Shown: positions 16,654 to 27,649, counted from the first letter of the stretch. The stretch is 64,000 nucleotides of DNA from Actinobacteria bacterium OV320 (GCA_001298545.1 LJCX01000028.1:124001-188000), one strand, 5' to 3'. The notes: a model not told the origin generated them from the letters alone. Numbers and translations are program-made.

Positions 16654-19428
16654 ATGTCCGCCTGCGCCCCCACCCGCACCGACCACTCGAAGCGCACCGA
16701 GCGCATCCACCCGACCCACAGCCCGCCACCGGGCCCGCACCGCCGCTTCCGCATCGCGGGCGCGGACGTGTCCGCCTCGATCGCGGTCTTCCTGATCGCC
16801 CTGCCCCTGTCCCTCGGCATCGCCCTCGCCACCGGCGCGCCCCTCCAGGCCGGTCTCGTCGCCGCCGCCGTCGGCGGGATCGTCGCCGGGTGGGTCGGCG
16901 GTGCGCCGCTCCAGGTCAGCGGCCCGGCGGCCGGCCTGACCGTGGTCACCGCCGACCTCATCCAGCGCTACGGGTGGCGGACGACATGCGCCATCACCGT
17001 CCTCGCCGGACTCGCCCAGCTGGGTCTCGGCTGTCTGCGCGTGGCGCGCACCGCCCTCGCCGTCAGCCCCGCCATCGTGCACGGCATGCTCGCCGGCATC
17101 GGCGTCACCATCGCCGTCGCCCAACTGCACGTCGTCCTCGGCGGCACCCCCCAGAGCTCCGTCCTCGACAATCTCCGCGCGCTGCCCGCCCAGTTGGCCG
17201 GACTGCAGCCGGCGGCCGTGGCCGTGAGCGCGCTGACTCTGACCCTGCTGCTGCTCTGGCCCCGTATCCCCGGCCGGGTGGGCAGCCTGGTGCAGAGAGT
17301 GCCCGCCGCGCTCGTCGCCGTCACCGGTGCCACCGCCGTCGCCGCGCTCGCGGGCCTCACCCTGCCCAAGGTGGACCTGCCGTCCTGGAGCAGTCACGCG
17401 CTGGCGGGGCTGCCCGAGGGACCGGTGCTCGGACTCATGGCCGCCGTCCTCACCACCACTCTGGTGTGCAGCGTGCAGTCGCTGCTCGGCGCGGTCGCCG
17501 TGGACAAACTGATCGCTTCACGGCCGGACCTGCTCAGCGCCCGCTCCACCCGTGTCGGCCGCTCCGATCTGGACCGCGAGTTGCTGGGCCAGGGCGCGGC
17601 CAACATCGTCTCCGGAGCACTCGGCGGGCTGCCGGTGGCGGGCGTGGCCGTGCGCAGTTCGGCAAATGTCCAAGCCGGTGCCGTAAGCCGGAACTCGACG
17701 ATGCTGCACGGCGTTCTCGTAGTAGTCGCCGCGCTGCTGATGGTCCCGATCCTGGATCTCATCCCGCTCGCCTCACTCGCCGCCCTGGTGATGGCCGTCG
17801 GCATCCAGATGGTGTCCCTGCACCACATTCGCACGGTGACCCGCCACCGTGAGGTGCTGGTGTACGCCGTCACCACTCTGGGCGTGGTCGTCCTCGGCGT
17901 CCTGGAGGGCGTGACGCTCGGCATCGCCGTGGCCGTCGCCGTCGCCCTGCACCGCCTCGCCCGCACCCGGATCACACACCACGAGAAGGAAGGAGTCCAT
18001 CACGTACACGTACGAGGCCAGTTGACGTTCCTCGCCGTGCCGCGGCTGAGCCGCATCCTGCATCTCGTACCCCAAGGCACCCATGTCGTCGTCGAGTTGG
18101 ACGGCTCCTTCATGGACCACGCGGCGTACGAGGCCCTACAGGACTGGCAGAAGACACACACCGCCCGGGGTGGGTCCGTCGAGCTGACCGGTCGCCGCTC
18201 GGGCACGGGCCTCGACACCGGTACCGATGTCGAGGCGGAAGCCGAAGCGGAAACCGGGTCGGAAACCGGGGCAGGCGTCGACTTCCGCAGCGGTACCGGC
18301 ACCGGCATCAGAACCGGCCTCGCCACCAGCACCGGCGCCGGCCTCGACACCGGTCAAGGTGGCTCGACCGCTCCCGCAGCTCACGTTCGCGCCGGCGAGG
18401 TTCCGATCGCCGACTGCCGCTGCCGTCCCTGGACGCCGTGGCGCAACCACCAGTGCGAAGTACCACGAGAAACGACACAGACCCCACAGACACCACAGGC
18501 CTTGAGCCCGACACCAACACCAACACCAACATCACTGACAGCGCAGTCTGCAGAGTCGACCGACGCAGCACGTCCAGCGGAAGCGACAGCGGCAGGGGCG
18601 CCCGAAACTGCGCAGAGGAGGGGAAAGAGGGAGACGCCGGAGTCCCCCGAGTCAGCCAAGCCAAGAGAGACGAAGCGGCCGCCGCAGCCGGGCCAGCCGG
18701 AACAGCCGGGCCATCCGGGCGAGGAGAGGCGGCCAGGGGCGTCCGTCGAGCCTGGTGAGCATCAATTGGTGCGCGGCATCAGCGCGTTCCAGCGCAACAC
18801 CGCACCGCTGGTGAGGGGTGAGCTGGCGCGACTGGCCCGGGAGGGGCAGCAACCCACCCAGCTCTTCCTCACCTGCGCCGACTCCCGGCTGGTCACGTCG
18901 ATGATCACCTCCAGCGGTCCGGGCGACCTGTTCGTGGTGCGCAACGTCGGCAACCTCGTGCCGCCGCCCGGTGAGGAGAGCGGGGACGACTCGGTGGCGG
19001 CCGCGATCGAGTACGCGGTGGACGTGCTGAAGGTGCGGTCCATCACGGTGTGCGGGCACTCCGGGTGCGGCGCCATGCAGGCACTGTTCGACACCGAACC
19101 GGGCGGCGCGCGGACCCCGTTGCAGCGGTGGCTGCGGCACGGTGTGCCGAGCCTGGAGCGGATGGCCGACGGCGGCCGTCCTCGCGCCCGACTGGCCGGG
19201 CGGGCGCCGGTGGACGCGGTCGAGCAGCTCTGCCTGACCAATGTGGTCCAGCAGTTGGAGCACCTACGGGCGCACGAGTCGGTGACCCAGGCCCTGCGGA
19301 GCGGGGCGTTGGAGTTGCACGGGCTGTACTTCCACGTGGGTGAGGCACAGACGTACCTGCTCACCGAGGCGGCCTCGGGCGACGGCGAGTTGTTCGGTCA
19401 TGTGGGAGAGACGGGCGTGCCGGCCTGA
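16654..19428 (+). CDS. SulP anion/bicarbonate transporter fused to beta-carbonic anhydrase
   Basis: About 924 residues in four parts: a SulP membrane domain (about 30-420, starting FRIAGADVSASIAVFLIALP), a STAS domain (about 435-510), a roughly 190-residue low-complexity linker rich in T, G, E and P, and a beta-carbonic anhydrase. Zinc ligands are C741 and D743 (TCADSR), H802 and C805 (CGHSGCG). Such fusions are expected to couple bicarbonate uptake with CO2 hydration. The linker holds repeats such as TGSETGAG and is longer than usual. The start is ATG 16654, placed by GGAGGAG 10 nt upstream. Confidence 0.92.
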   Translation: MSACAPTRTDHSKRTERIHPTHSPPPGPHRRFRIAGADVSASIAVFLIALPLSLGIALATGAPLQAGLVAAAVGGIVAGWVGGAPLQVSGPAAGLTVVTADLIQRYGWRTTCAITVLAGLAQLGLGCLRVARTALAVSPAIVHGMLAGIGVTIAVAQLHVVLGGTPQSSVLDNLRALPAQLAGLQPAAVAVSALTLTLLLLWPRIPGRVGSLVQRVPAALVAVTGATAVAALAGLTLPKVDLPSWSSHALAGLPEGPVLGLMAAVLTTTLVCSVQSLLGAVAVDKLIASRPDLLSARSTRVGRSDLDRELLGQGAANIVSGALGGLPVAGVAVRSSANVQAGAVSRNSTMLHGVLVVVAALLMVPILDLIPLASLAALVMAVGIQMVSLHHIRTVTRHREVLVYAVTTLGVVVLGVLEGVTLGIAVAVAVALHRLARTRITHHEKEGVHHVHVRGQLTFLAVPRLSRILHLVPQGTHVVVELDGSFMDHAAYEALQDWQKTHTARGGSVELTGRRSGTGLDTGTDVEAEAEAETGSETGAGVDFRSGTGTGIRTGLATSTGAGLDTGQGGSTAPAAHVRAGEVPIADCRCRPWTPWRNHQCEVPRETTQTPQTPQALSPTPTPTPTSLTAQSAESTDAARPAEATAAGAPETAQRRGKRETPESPESAKPRETKRPPQPGQPEQPGHPGEERRPGASVEPGEHQLVRGISAFQRNTAPLVRGELARLAREGQQPTQLFLTCADSRLVTSMITSSGPGDLFVVRNVGNLVPPPGEESGDDSVAAAIEYAVDVLKVRSITVCGHSGCGAMQALFDTEPGGARTPLQRWLRHGVPSLERMADGGRPRARLAGRAPVDAVEQLCLTNVVQQLEHLRAHESVTQALRSGALELHGLYFHVGEAQTYLLTEAASGDGELFGHVGETGVPA

Positions 19429-19470
19429 ACCGGCGCGACGCCTCCCGACAACCGGCGCGACGCCTCCCGA
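19428..19470. repeat. Two tandem copies of a 21-bp unit after the SulP gene
   Basis: The 21 bases 19428-19448 recur exactly at 19450-19470. The first copy includes the stop region of the SulP-carbonic anhydrase gene. Confidence 0.8.
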
Positions 19471-19548
19471 TGTCTCGCGGCGGCGGGCGGGGATGTGAAA
19501 GGCGTTACACCGGCTGAACTCCGTCCGCTCCGTGTCCGTGGGTACGGA

Positions 19549-19678
19549 TGACCCCTGGGTTGACCCCTGGGTCGATCCAGGGGTCGGCCTCCGACCGCCG
19601 GGGAACGGGGTCGAGAAGCGGCGACCCCTACAGGTCTAAACCAATTTTTGGTCGGGCCTTGTCACCGGACCCCTGGGT
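19549..19678. promoter_or_regulatory. Cluster of GACCCCTGGGT repeats upstream of acs
   Basis: TGACCCCTGGGT occurs twice in tandem (19549-19560, 19561-19572). The inverted copy CCAGGGGTC lies at 19577-19585, giving a 9-bp stem with 19562-19570, and another direct copy is at 19668-19678. Placed 60-190 bp before acs, they look like an array of binding sites or a structured leader. The regulator was not recognised. Confidence 0.55.
19631..19645. promoter_or_regulatory. DasR-like (dre) site candidate
   Basis: CAGGTCTAAACCAAT resembles the DasR consensus TGGTCTAGACCA, with two or three mismatches. It lies about 92 bp upstream of the acs start. DasR links N-acetylglucosamine signals to carbon metabolism, so control of acetate activation is plausible but inferred. 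Confidence 0.35.
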
Positions 19679-19736
19679 CTGATGAGCTGTGGCCTGGGAC
19701 ACAACGGACACGGACACCCTTCGAGAGGGAGATGTC

Positions 19737-21695
<1,959 letters not shown>

Positions 21696-21706
21696 GCAGG
21701 TCAGGG

Positions 21707-21743
21707 AGGGGCACCCGGCGACACCGCGCCGGGTGCCCCTTTC
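21707..21743 (+). terminator. acs terminator
   Basis: A perfect 14-bp GC-rich stem (21707-21720 with 21727-21740) around a 6-nt loop, followed by TTCACC. It begins 12 bp after the acs stop codon. Confidence 0.9.
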
Positions 21744-21781
21744 ACCCCTACCGTGGGGATCACCGGATTCCTCCTGGCGCA

Positions 21782-21798
21782 CTTTAGGTAGGCTAAAG
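21782..21798. promoter_or_regulatory. Iron-box-like inverted repeat upstream of nhaA
   Basis: CTTTAGGTAGGCTAAAG is a perfect 6-bp inverted repeat and resembles the DmdR/IdeR operator TTAGGTTAGGCTAACCTAA with one central base missing. It lies 68 bp before the nhaA start. Confidence 0.45.
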
Positions 21799-21865
21799 AA
21801 AAAGGTGCGCCGGGAAGTCTGGTCGGCATGTGCTCACTGCTGCCCACCGACCGGAGGCCCCCACC

Positions 21866-23335
21866 GTGTCCGCGCCCCGCAACACCGCTCCCCGCAAGGT
21901 CTTCGGACGGCTGTCCCTGCCCGAGCGGAACTTCGTCGCGGAGGCGCTGCGCGCCGAGACAGTCGGCGGTGTGCTGCTGCTCGCCGCCGCCGTCGCGGCG
22001 CTGATCTGGGCGAACGCACCCGGGCTGCACGACAGCTACGAGAGCGTCAGCCACTTCCACTTCGGACCCTCGGCCCTCGGACTGAACCTCTCCGTCGCGC
22101 ACTGGGCTGCCGACGGCCTGCTCGCGATCTTCTTCTTCGTCGCCGGCATCGAACTCAAGCGAGAACTCGTCGCCGGTGACCTCAAGGACCGCCGGGCCGC
22201 CGCGCTCCCCGTCGCGGCCGCACTGAGCGGGATGGCCGTACCCGCGCTCGTCTACACGCTCACCAACCTCAGCGGCGGTGGCTCGTTGGCCGGTTGGGCG
22301 GTGCCCACGGCCACCGACATCGCGTTCGCGCTCGCCGTGCTCGCCGTCATCGGCACCTCCCTGCCGAGCGCGCTGCGCGCCTTCCTGCTCACTCTCGCGG
22401 TCGTCGACGACCTGTTCGCGATCCTGATCATCGCGGTCTTCTTCACGAGCACCATCGACTTCGTGGCGCTGGGCGGCGCGGCCGTCGGCCTCCTCGTGTT
22501 CTGGCTGCTGCTGCGCAAGGGCGTGACCGGCTGGTACGTCTACGTCCCCCTCGCGCTCGTCATCTGGGCGCTGATGTACAACAGTGGCGTGCACGCCACG
22601 ATCGCCGGCGTCGCGATGGGCCTGATGCTGCGCTGCACGACGCGCGAGGGCGAGGAGCACTCCCCCGGCGAGCGCATCGAGCACCTCGTCCGGCCCCTCT
22701 CCGCAGGGCTCGCGGTGCCGCTGTTCGCCCTGTTCAGCGCCGGTGTGGCGATCTCGGGCAACGCGATCGGGGACGTCTTCGGCAAGCCGGAGACGCTCGG
22801 CGTCGTCCTCGGTCTCGTCGTCGGCAAGACGATCGGCATCTTCGGCGGGACCTGGCTGACCGCCCGCTTCACCCGCGCCTCGCTGAGCGAGGACCTCGCC
22901 TGGGCGGACGTCTTCGCCGTCGCGGCCCTCGCCGGCATCGGCTTCACCGTGTCGCTGCTGATCGGGGAGCTCGCCTTCGAGGGCGACGCGGTCCTGACCG
23001 ACGAGGTCAAGGCCGCCGTCCTGCTGGGCTCGCTGATCGCGGCGACCCTCGCCACGGTCCTGCTGAAGCTGCGCAACGCCGAATACCGCCGGATGTGGGA
23101 GGCCGAGGAGCGCGACGACGACCTCGACGGCATCCCGGACGTGTACGAGGAGGACGACCCGGCCTACCACCTGCGGATGGCGGAGATCTACGACCGCAAG
23201 GCCACCGAGCACCGCCGCCGAGCCGAGGTCCTCGCCCGCGAGAACGCCCGCGAGGAGGCTCTCGGAGAGGCCCAGGAGGAGCCCGGGCAGGGGCCCGGGG
23301 AGGGGCCGACACGCGCCACGGGCCTACCGAAGTGA
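21866..23335 (+). CDS. nhaA: NhaA-type sodium/proton antiporter
   Basis: About 489 residues and around twelve membrane helices. The segment VVDDLFAILIIAVFF carries the two adjacent aspartates essential for ion exchange in NhaA, and PTATDIAFALAVLAVIG is the other core helix. The charged C-terminal tail of some 70 residues is longer than in E. coli NhaA. GTG 21866 has GGAGG 8 nt upstream. Confidence 0.95.
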   Translation: MSAPRNTAPRKVFGRLSLPERNFVAEALRAETVGGVLLLAAAVAALIWANAPGLHDSYESVSHFHFGPSALGLNLSVAHWAADGLLAIFFFVAGIELKRELVAGDLKDRRAAALPVAAALSGMAVPALVYTLTNLSGGGSLAGWAVPTATDIAFALAVLAVIGTSLPSALRAFLLTLAVVDDLFAILIIAVFFTSTIDFVALGGAAVGLLVFWLLLRKGVTGWYVYVPLALVIWALMYNSGVHATIAGVAMGLMLRCTTREGEEHSPGERIEHLVRPLSAGLAVPLFALFSAGVAISGNAIGDVFGKPETLGVVLGLVVGKTIGIFGGTWLTARFTRASLSEDLAWADVFAVAALAGIGFTVSLLIGELAFEGDAVLTDEVKAAVLLGSLIAATLATVLLKLRNAEYRRMWEAEERDDDLDGIPDVYEEDDPAYHLRMAEIYDRKATEHRRRAEVLARENAREEALGEAQEEPGQGPGEGPTRATGLPK

Positions 23336-23433
23336 CGGGCGGGGCAGGCGAGGAGGGCAACCGTCCGGCATGATCTGACGGGACGGTACAAAAGAAGCCA
23401 GAAGCAGCACAGCAGCAGAAGAGGGAGAACGCG

Positions 23434-23922
23434 ATGAGCGCACCCGACGGCAGCCCGGTCGGCGCCGAACGCAGCATCGGCCAGCTGTTCGCCTCGGCGA
23501 CGACCGAATTGTCTGCGCTGGTGCACGACGAGATCGCGCTGGCGAAGGCGCAGCTGAAGCAGGACGTCAAACGGGGAGCGACGAGCGGTGGGGCGTTCTC
23601 GGTGGCCGGCGCGGTCCTGCTGTTCTCCCTCCCGATGCTCAACTTCGCCCTGGCATACGGCATTCGGACCTGGAGCGACTGGAACCTGGCGATCTGCTTC
23701 CTGCTCTCCTTCGCGGCGAACGTGCTCATCGCGCTCGTCCTCGTCCTGATCGGCGTGGTCTTCGCGAAGAAGGCGCAGAAGAGCAAGGGCCCGCAGAAGG
23801 TCGCCGCGTCGATGAAGGCGTCGGCGGGCGTCCTGCAGAACGCCAAGCCGCACCCGCGGCCCGAGCTGCCGCAGGACCGGGTCCCGGAAGCCATCGAGGC
23901 TGTGGCACGCTCGTCGTCATGA
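23434..23922 (+). CDS. Holin-X-like (actinobacterial phage holin superfamily III) membrane protein
   Basis: A 162-residue protein with two transmembrane helices (about 55-80 and 88-115) after an amphipathic N-terminus IGQLFASATTELSALVHDEIALAKAQL, the signature of the DUF1469/Holin-X family. Despite the name, most chromosomal members are not phage genes. It overlaps the hydrolase gene by 4 bp (ATGA). A GAGGGAGAA ribosome site precedes the ATG. Confidence 0.87.
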   Translation: MSAPDGSPVGAERSIGQLFASATTELSALVHDEIALAKAQLKQDVKRGATSGGAFSVAGAVLLFSLPMLNFALAYGIRTWSDWNLAICFLLSFAANVLIALVLVLIGVVFAKKAQKSKGPQKVAASMKASAGVLQNAKPHPRPELPQDRVPEAIEAVARSSS

Positions 23923-24869
23923 CGGACCCCGCCACTCCTCCGGCCCAGCCCGCTTCGGTCGTACGGCCGGACGCCGTCTGCGGCGTGCAGGTCACCCATC
24001 GCGAGGTCGCCGCGAACGGTGCCCGCTTCCACATCGCCGAGGTCGGCGACGGTCCGCTGGTCATGCTCGTCCACGGTTTCCCGCAGTTCTGGTGGACGTG
24101 GCGGCACCAGTTGGTCGCGCTGGCCGACGCGGGCTTCCGGGCCGTCGCGATGGACCTGCGGGGCGTGGGCGGCAGCGACCGTACGCCGCGCGGCTACGAC
24201 CCGGCCAACCTCGCCCTCGACATCACCGGTGTGATCCGCTCCCTCGGCGAGCCGGACGCCGCGCTGGTCGGCCACGACCTGGGCGGCTACCTGGCGTGGA
24301 CGGCGGCCGTGATGCGCCCCAAGCTCGTCCGCAGGCTCGTCGTCTCCTCGATGCCGCATCCCCGGCGCTGGCGCTCGGCGATGCTCGCCGACGTCCGGCA
24401 GACGACCGCCGGCTCCCACATCTGGGGGTTCCAGCGGCCGTGGATCCCCGAGCGGCAGCTCACCGCCGACGACGGCGAACTGGTGGGCCGGCTGATCCGG
24501 GACTGGTCCGGGCCGCAGCTGCCGGAGGACGAGGCGGTGGCGACCTACCAGCGCGCCATGTGCATCCCCTCCACCGCGCACTGCGCCGTCGAGCCGTACC
24601 GGTGGCTGGTGCGCTCGATGGCGCGGCCGGACGGCATCCAGTTCTACCGGCGCATGAAGCGGCCCGTGCGCGTGCCCACGCTGCATCTGCACGGGTCCCT
24701 CGATCCGGTGATGCGCACCCGGAGCGCGGCCGGCTCCGGAGAGTACGTCGAAGCGCCGTACCGCTGGCGGCTGTTCGACGGACTCGGCCACTTCCCGCAC
24801 GAGGAGGATCCGGTCGCTTTCTCCACCGAACTGGTCAATTGGCTGAAGGATCCCGAGCCCGATCGGTGA
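23919..24869 (+). CDS. Alpha/beta hydrolase (epoxide hydrolase-like)
   Basis: A 316-residue alpha/beta hydrolase. The oxyanion motif is VHGFPQFWWTWRHQL, and the nucleophile elbow is VGHDLGGYLAW with Asp rather than Ser, as in epoxide hydrolases and haloalkane dehalogenases. The catalytic His lies in DGLGHFPHEEDP. Translation is coupled to the holin-like gene. The substrate is unknown. Confidence 0.92.
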   Translation: MTDPATPPAQPASVVRPDAVCGVQVTHREVAANGARFHIAEVGDGPLVMLVHGFPQFWWTWRHQLVALADAGFRAVAMDLRGVGGSDRTPRGYDPANLALDITGVIRSLGEPDAALVGHDLGGYLAWTAAVMRPKLVRRLVVSSMPHPRRWRSAMLADVRQTTAGSHIWGFQRPWIPERQLTADDGELVGRLIRDWSGPQLPEDEAVATYQRAMCIPSTAHCAVEPYRWLVRSMARPDGIQFYRRMKRPVRVPTLHLHGSLDPVMRTRSAAGSGEYVEAPYRWRLFDGLGHFPHEEDPVAFSTELVNWLKDPEPDR

Positions 24870-24996
24870 CCGCGCCATCGCGCCCGGTACCCGGTTCCGG
24901 ACGTCTGTACGACGAACAGCCAAATGCCCGGCGCATAGGCCAATTGGCCGCTCCGAGAACGGTTATCGACCTTGGGGCAGGGGCAGACGTCGGTGT

Positions 24997-25179
24997 ATGG
25001 GCTGGACGCACGACTACAGTGACGCACCACGCAACCGCCGCTCGGCCAACGGCCTGAGCCCCCACCAACGAGGTGCCGACCCGCAACTGCCGGGCTCAGA
25101 CCTCCGGGTGGGCATTCCGCGCATCCTGCGCCGCCGGGCCCGCTGGGTCTCGGTCCGCCTGCGTCACCCTCGAGGCTGA
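24997..25179 (+). CDS. Possible small hypothetical protein (60 aa)
   Basis: Starts MGWTHDYSDAPRNRR and ends with a basic segment. Third codon positions are about 80% G+C, consistent with coding, and a strong terminator lies 20 bp after its stop. There is no clear ribosome site. No homologue is recognised. Confidence 0.4.
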   Translation: MGWTHDYSDAPRNRRSANGLSPHQRGADPQLPGSDLRVGIPRILRRRARWVSVRLRHPRG

Positions 25180-25199
25180 CCCGGCAGAGGTTCGCCGAA

Positions 25200-25220
25200 G
25201 GGGGCCCTGTGCGGGCCCCC
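25200..25220. terminator. Bidirectional hairpin between convergent genes
   Basis: GGGGGCCC-TGTGC-GGGCCCCC forms a perfect 8-bp stem between the small ORF and the converging serine protease gene. Confidence 0.75.
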
Positions 25221-25259
25221 TGTGCGACCCCCCTTCAGCGGGGTGCTCCTGACGGCTTC

Positions 25260-26459
25260 TCAAAGGGCGCAGCTGTCGCTGTCCACCTGTTGGCCCGCGG
25301 TACGCCCCTCGGTGATGTCCTGCTGGATCTCGTCCGCGGTGAGGGCATAGCCGGTTTCGGCGTCGTCGAGGGACTTCGCGAAGACCACGCCGTACACCTT
25401 GCCGTCGGGGGTGAGCAGCGGTCCTCCGGAGTTGCCCTGACGGACCGTCGTGAACAGCGAGTACACGTCACGGCGCACGGTGGTGCGGTGGTAGATGTCC
25501 GGACCGTTGGCCGTGATGCGACCACGCACACGCGCGGCACGGACGTCGTACGACCCGTTCTCCGGGAACCCGGCGATGATCGCGTCGTCGCTGCTCACCG
25601 CGTCCTTGGTGGTGAACTGCAGCACCGGCGCGTCCAGATCCGGTACGTCCAGGACGGCGATGTCGCGCTTCCAGTCGTACAGGACGACCGTGGCGTCGTA
25701 CTTGCGGCCCTCGCCGCCTATCTGGACGGTGGGTTCGTCGACGCCGCCCACGACGTGCGCGTTGGTCATGACGCGGCGCTCGCCGAAGACGAAGCCGGTG
25801 CCTTCCAGGACCTTGCCACAGCTCTCCGCGGTGCCCATGACCTTGACGATGGAACGCTGCGCGCGCTTGGCCACCGCACTGTTCGCCAGGGCCGGATCGG
25901 GCGGCTGGACGTCGGTGATCGGCTCGTTGGAGAACGGGCTGAAGACCTGCGGGAAGCCGTTCTGCGCGAGGACGGAGGAGAAGTCGGCGAACCAGGTGTC
26001 GGCCTGGTCGGGCAGCGCGTCGGACACCCCGTGCAGCACCTTGGAGCTACGGACCTCCTTGCCCAGCGTGGGCAGGGTGGTGCCGGCGAGGGCGGACCCG
26101 ATGAGCCACGCCACCAGCAGCATCGCCACGACGTTGACCAGCGCGCCGCCGGTCGCGTCCAGCGCGCGGGCCGGGGACCAGGTGATGTACCGGCGCAGCT
26201 TGTTGCCGAGGTGGGTGGTGAGGGCCTGACCGATCGAGGCGCAGACGATCACGACGATGACCGCGACGACGGCGGCCGTGGTGCTCACCTCGGAGTTGTC
26301 GGTCAGCGCGTCCCAGATCACGGGCAGCAGGTAGACGGCGACGAGGCCGCCCCCCAGGAAACCGATCACCGACAGGATGCCGACGACGAAGCCCTGGCGG
26401 TAGCCGACGACCGCGAACCAGACGGCCGCAACCAACAACAGGATGTCCAGCACGTTCAC
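25260..26459 (-). CDS. marP: MarP-like membrane serine protease (CvpA domain plus trypsin-like domain)
   Basis: A 399-residue protein. Four N-terminal helices form a CvpA/colicin V production domain; the extracytoplasmic protease domain has the catalytic triad in TNAHVVGG (His), KRDIAVLD (Asp) and GNSGGPLL (Ser). It corresponds to Rv3671c, the M. tuberculosis acid-resistance protease regulated by a disulfide; Cys residues are present in ESCGK and at the C-terminus DSCAL. It is the last gene of the nth-nudix-marP set. Confidence 0.93.
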   Translation of the reverse strand: MNVLDILLLVAAVWFAVVGYRQGFVVGILSVIGFLGGGLVAVYLLPVIWDALTDNSEVSTTAAVVAVIVVIVCASIGQALTTHLGNKLRRYITWSPARALDATGGALVNVVAMLLVAWLIGSALAGTTLPTLGKEVRSSKVLHGVSDALPDQADTWFADFSSVLAQNGFPQVFSPFSNEPITDVQPPDPALANSAVAKRAQRSIVKVMGTAESCGKVLEGTGFVFGERRVMTNAHVVGGVDEPTVQIGGEGRKYDATVVLYDWKRDIAVLDVPDLDAPVLQFTTKDAVSSDDAIIAGFPENGSYDVRAARVRGRITANGPDIYHRTTVRRDVYSLFTTVRQGNSGGPLLTPDGKVYGVVFAKSLDDAETGYALTADEIQQDITEGRTAGQQVDSDSCAL

Positions 26460-26579
26460 CGCTTCGCGCCTCGCCTCATCATTTCGCGGTCACCACAGGT
26501 CGGCCGGGGGTCCGACCCGCCGCGAAGCGGCGATGGGGCAGAGCTTCCCCCGGGCAGACACAGCACGGTGGACACCCTG

Positions 26580-27275
26580 TCATGACCGCCAGTCGAGCGG
26601 GACCTGCTTCTCGCGGTCCCAGGGGTGCTCCCAGCCCGCGAAGTGCAGCAGGCGGTCGATCACCCCGGCCGTGAAACCCCACACCAGGGCGGATTCGACC
26701 AGAAATGCCGGGCCTCGGTGGCCACTGGGATGCACGGTCATGGCGCGGTTCTCCGCGTCCGTGAGATCCGCCACGGGAACGGTGAAGACGCGGGCCGTCT
26801 CCGCCGGATCGACGGCGCCGACCGGGCTCGGCTCGCGCCACCAGCCCAGGACCGGGGTGACGACGAAGCCGCTGACCGGGATGTAGAGCTTGGGCAGCAC
26901 GCCGAAGAGCTGGACGCCGGACGGATCGAGCCCGGTCTCCTCCTCGGCCTCGCGCAGGGCGGCCCGCAAAGGCCCGTCACCGTGCGGGTCGCCGTCCTCC
27001 GGGTCGAGGGCGCCGCCCGGGAAGGAGGGCTGGCCCGCGTGCGAGCGCAGGGAGCTGGCGCGCTCCATGAGCAGCAGCTCGGGACCGCGCTCGCCCTCGC
27101 CGAACAGGATCAGGACGGCCGACTGGCGCCCCGCGCCGTTCTCCGGGGGCAGGAAGCGGCTGAGCTGGAGCGGCTTGACCGTCTCCACGGCGTGCACCAC
27201 CGGGTCCAGCCAGGCGGGCAGACCCTCTTTGCTGAGTGTCACCGCACCGCCCTGCGTGTTGCTCGCGCGTGTCAT
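26580..27275 (-). CDS. Nudix hydrolase, CoA pyrophosphatase type
   Basis: About 231 residues. The CoA-Nudix signature LRSHAGQPSFPGGALDPED precedes the Nudix box REAEEETGLD. The family cleaves CoA and its derivatives; it corresponds to Rv3672c. ATG 27275 is favoured because it overlaps the upstream ORF stop (ATGA) and has a GGGGGTGG site 8 nt before; GTG 27281 is the alternative. It is followed after 120 bp by marP. Confidence 0.92.
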   Translation of the reverse strand: MTRASNTQGGAVTLSKEGLPAWLDPVVHAVETVKPLQLSRFLPPENGAGRQSAVLILFGEGERGPELLLMERASSLRSHAGQPSFPGGALDPEDGDPHGDGPLRAALREAEEETGLDPSGVQLFGVLPKLYIPVSGFVVTPVLGWWREPSPVGAVDPAETARVFTVPVADLTDAENRAMTVHPSGHRGPAFLVESALVWGFTAGVIDRLLHFAGWEHPWDREKQVPLDWRS

Positions 27276-27649
27276 CGCCACACCACCCCCCGTTCTGCCC
27301 TGTCCAACGCCCGGTAACCGACAGATCGTTCCGCGAACCGTCCCCCGAACGCGTGTGTCCTGTATGCCCTACGGGTCATTCGCGTCGCACGGGTCACATG
27401 CGTCCTGCAGGACGTGCGTGCCCGGCGAGTCGCGCGTGCCCGGCGAGTTGTGCGTGCCCTACAAGTCGCGCGTGCCCTGCGGGAAGTACGGGGCGCACGG
27501 GTCTCGGGCACGCGTAGGCCGGAGTGCCCCGTGCCGACCGTCCGTCCCTCGTCGGTCCGCGCGGCCTCCTCGGGCCGGGCCGCCCGTTCGGTCCGTGCGG
27601 CCCGGTCGGTGTCGGCCGCCGTCCGCTCTTCCGTCAGCCCTTCCGTCAT
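27272..27649 (-). CDS. Candidate coupled ORF with Arg-Ala-Arg-Thr repeats between nth and nudix
   Basis: A 125-codon frame that begins with an ATGA overlap at the nth stop (27646-27649) and ends with another ATGA overlap at the nudix start (27272-27275). The first 50 codons are acidic and GC3-rich; the middle encodes an RRARATRRART-type repeat from an 18-bp DNA repeat (about 27420-27480). The exact fit at both ends suggests translation through the operon. Alternatively it is a noncoding repeat spacer with chance overlaps. No homologue is recognised. Confidence 0.4.
   Translation of the reverse strand: MTEGLTEERTAADTDRAARTERAARPEEAARTDEGRTVGTGHSGLRVPETRAPRTSRRARATCRARTTRRARATRRARTSCRTHVTRATRMTRRAYRTHAFGGRFAERSVGYRALDRAERGVVWR

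Noticed and set aside
23434..23922. Evidence for a prophage from the holin-like gene
   Set aside because: The Holin-X/DUF1469 family is a normal chromosomal family in Streptomyces and no other phage gene is near.
27282..27640. CRISPR-like array
   Set aside because: The 18-bp repeats are imperfect and contiguous, without regular unique spacers.
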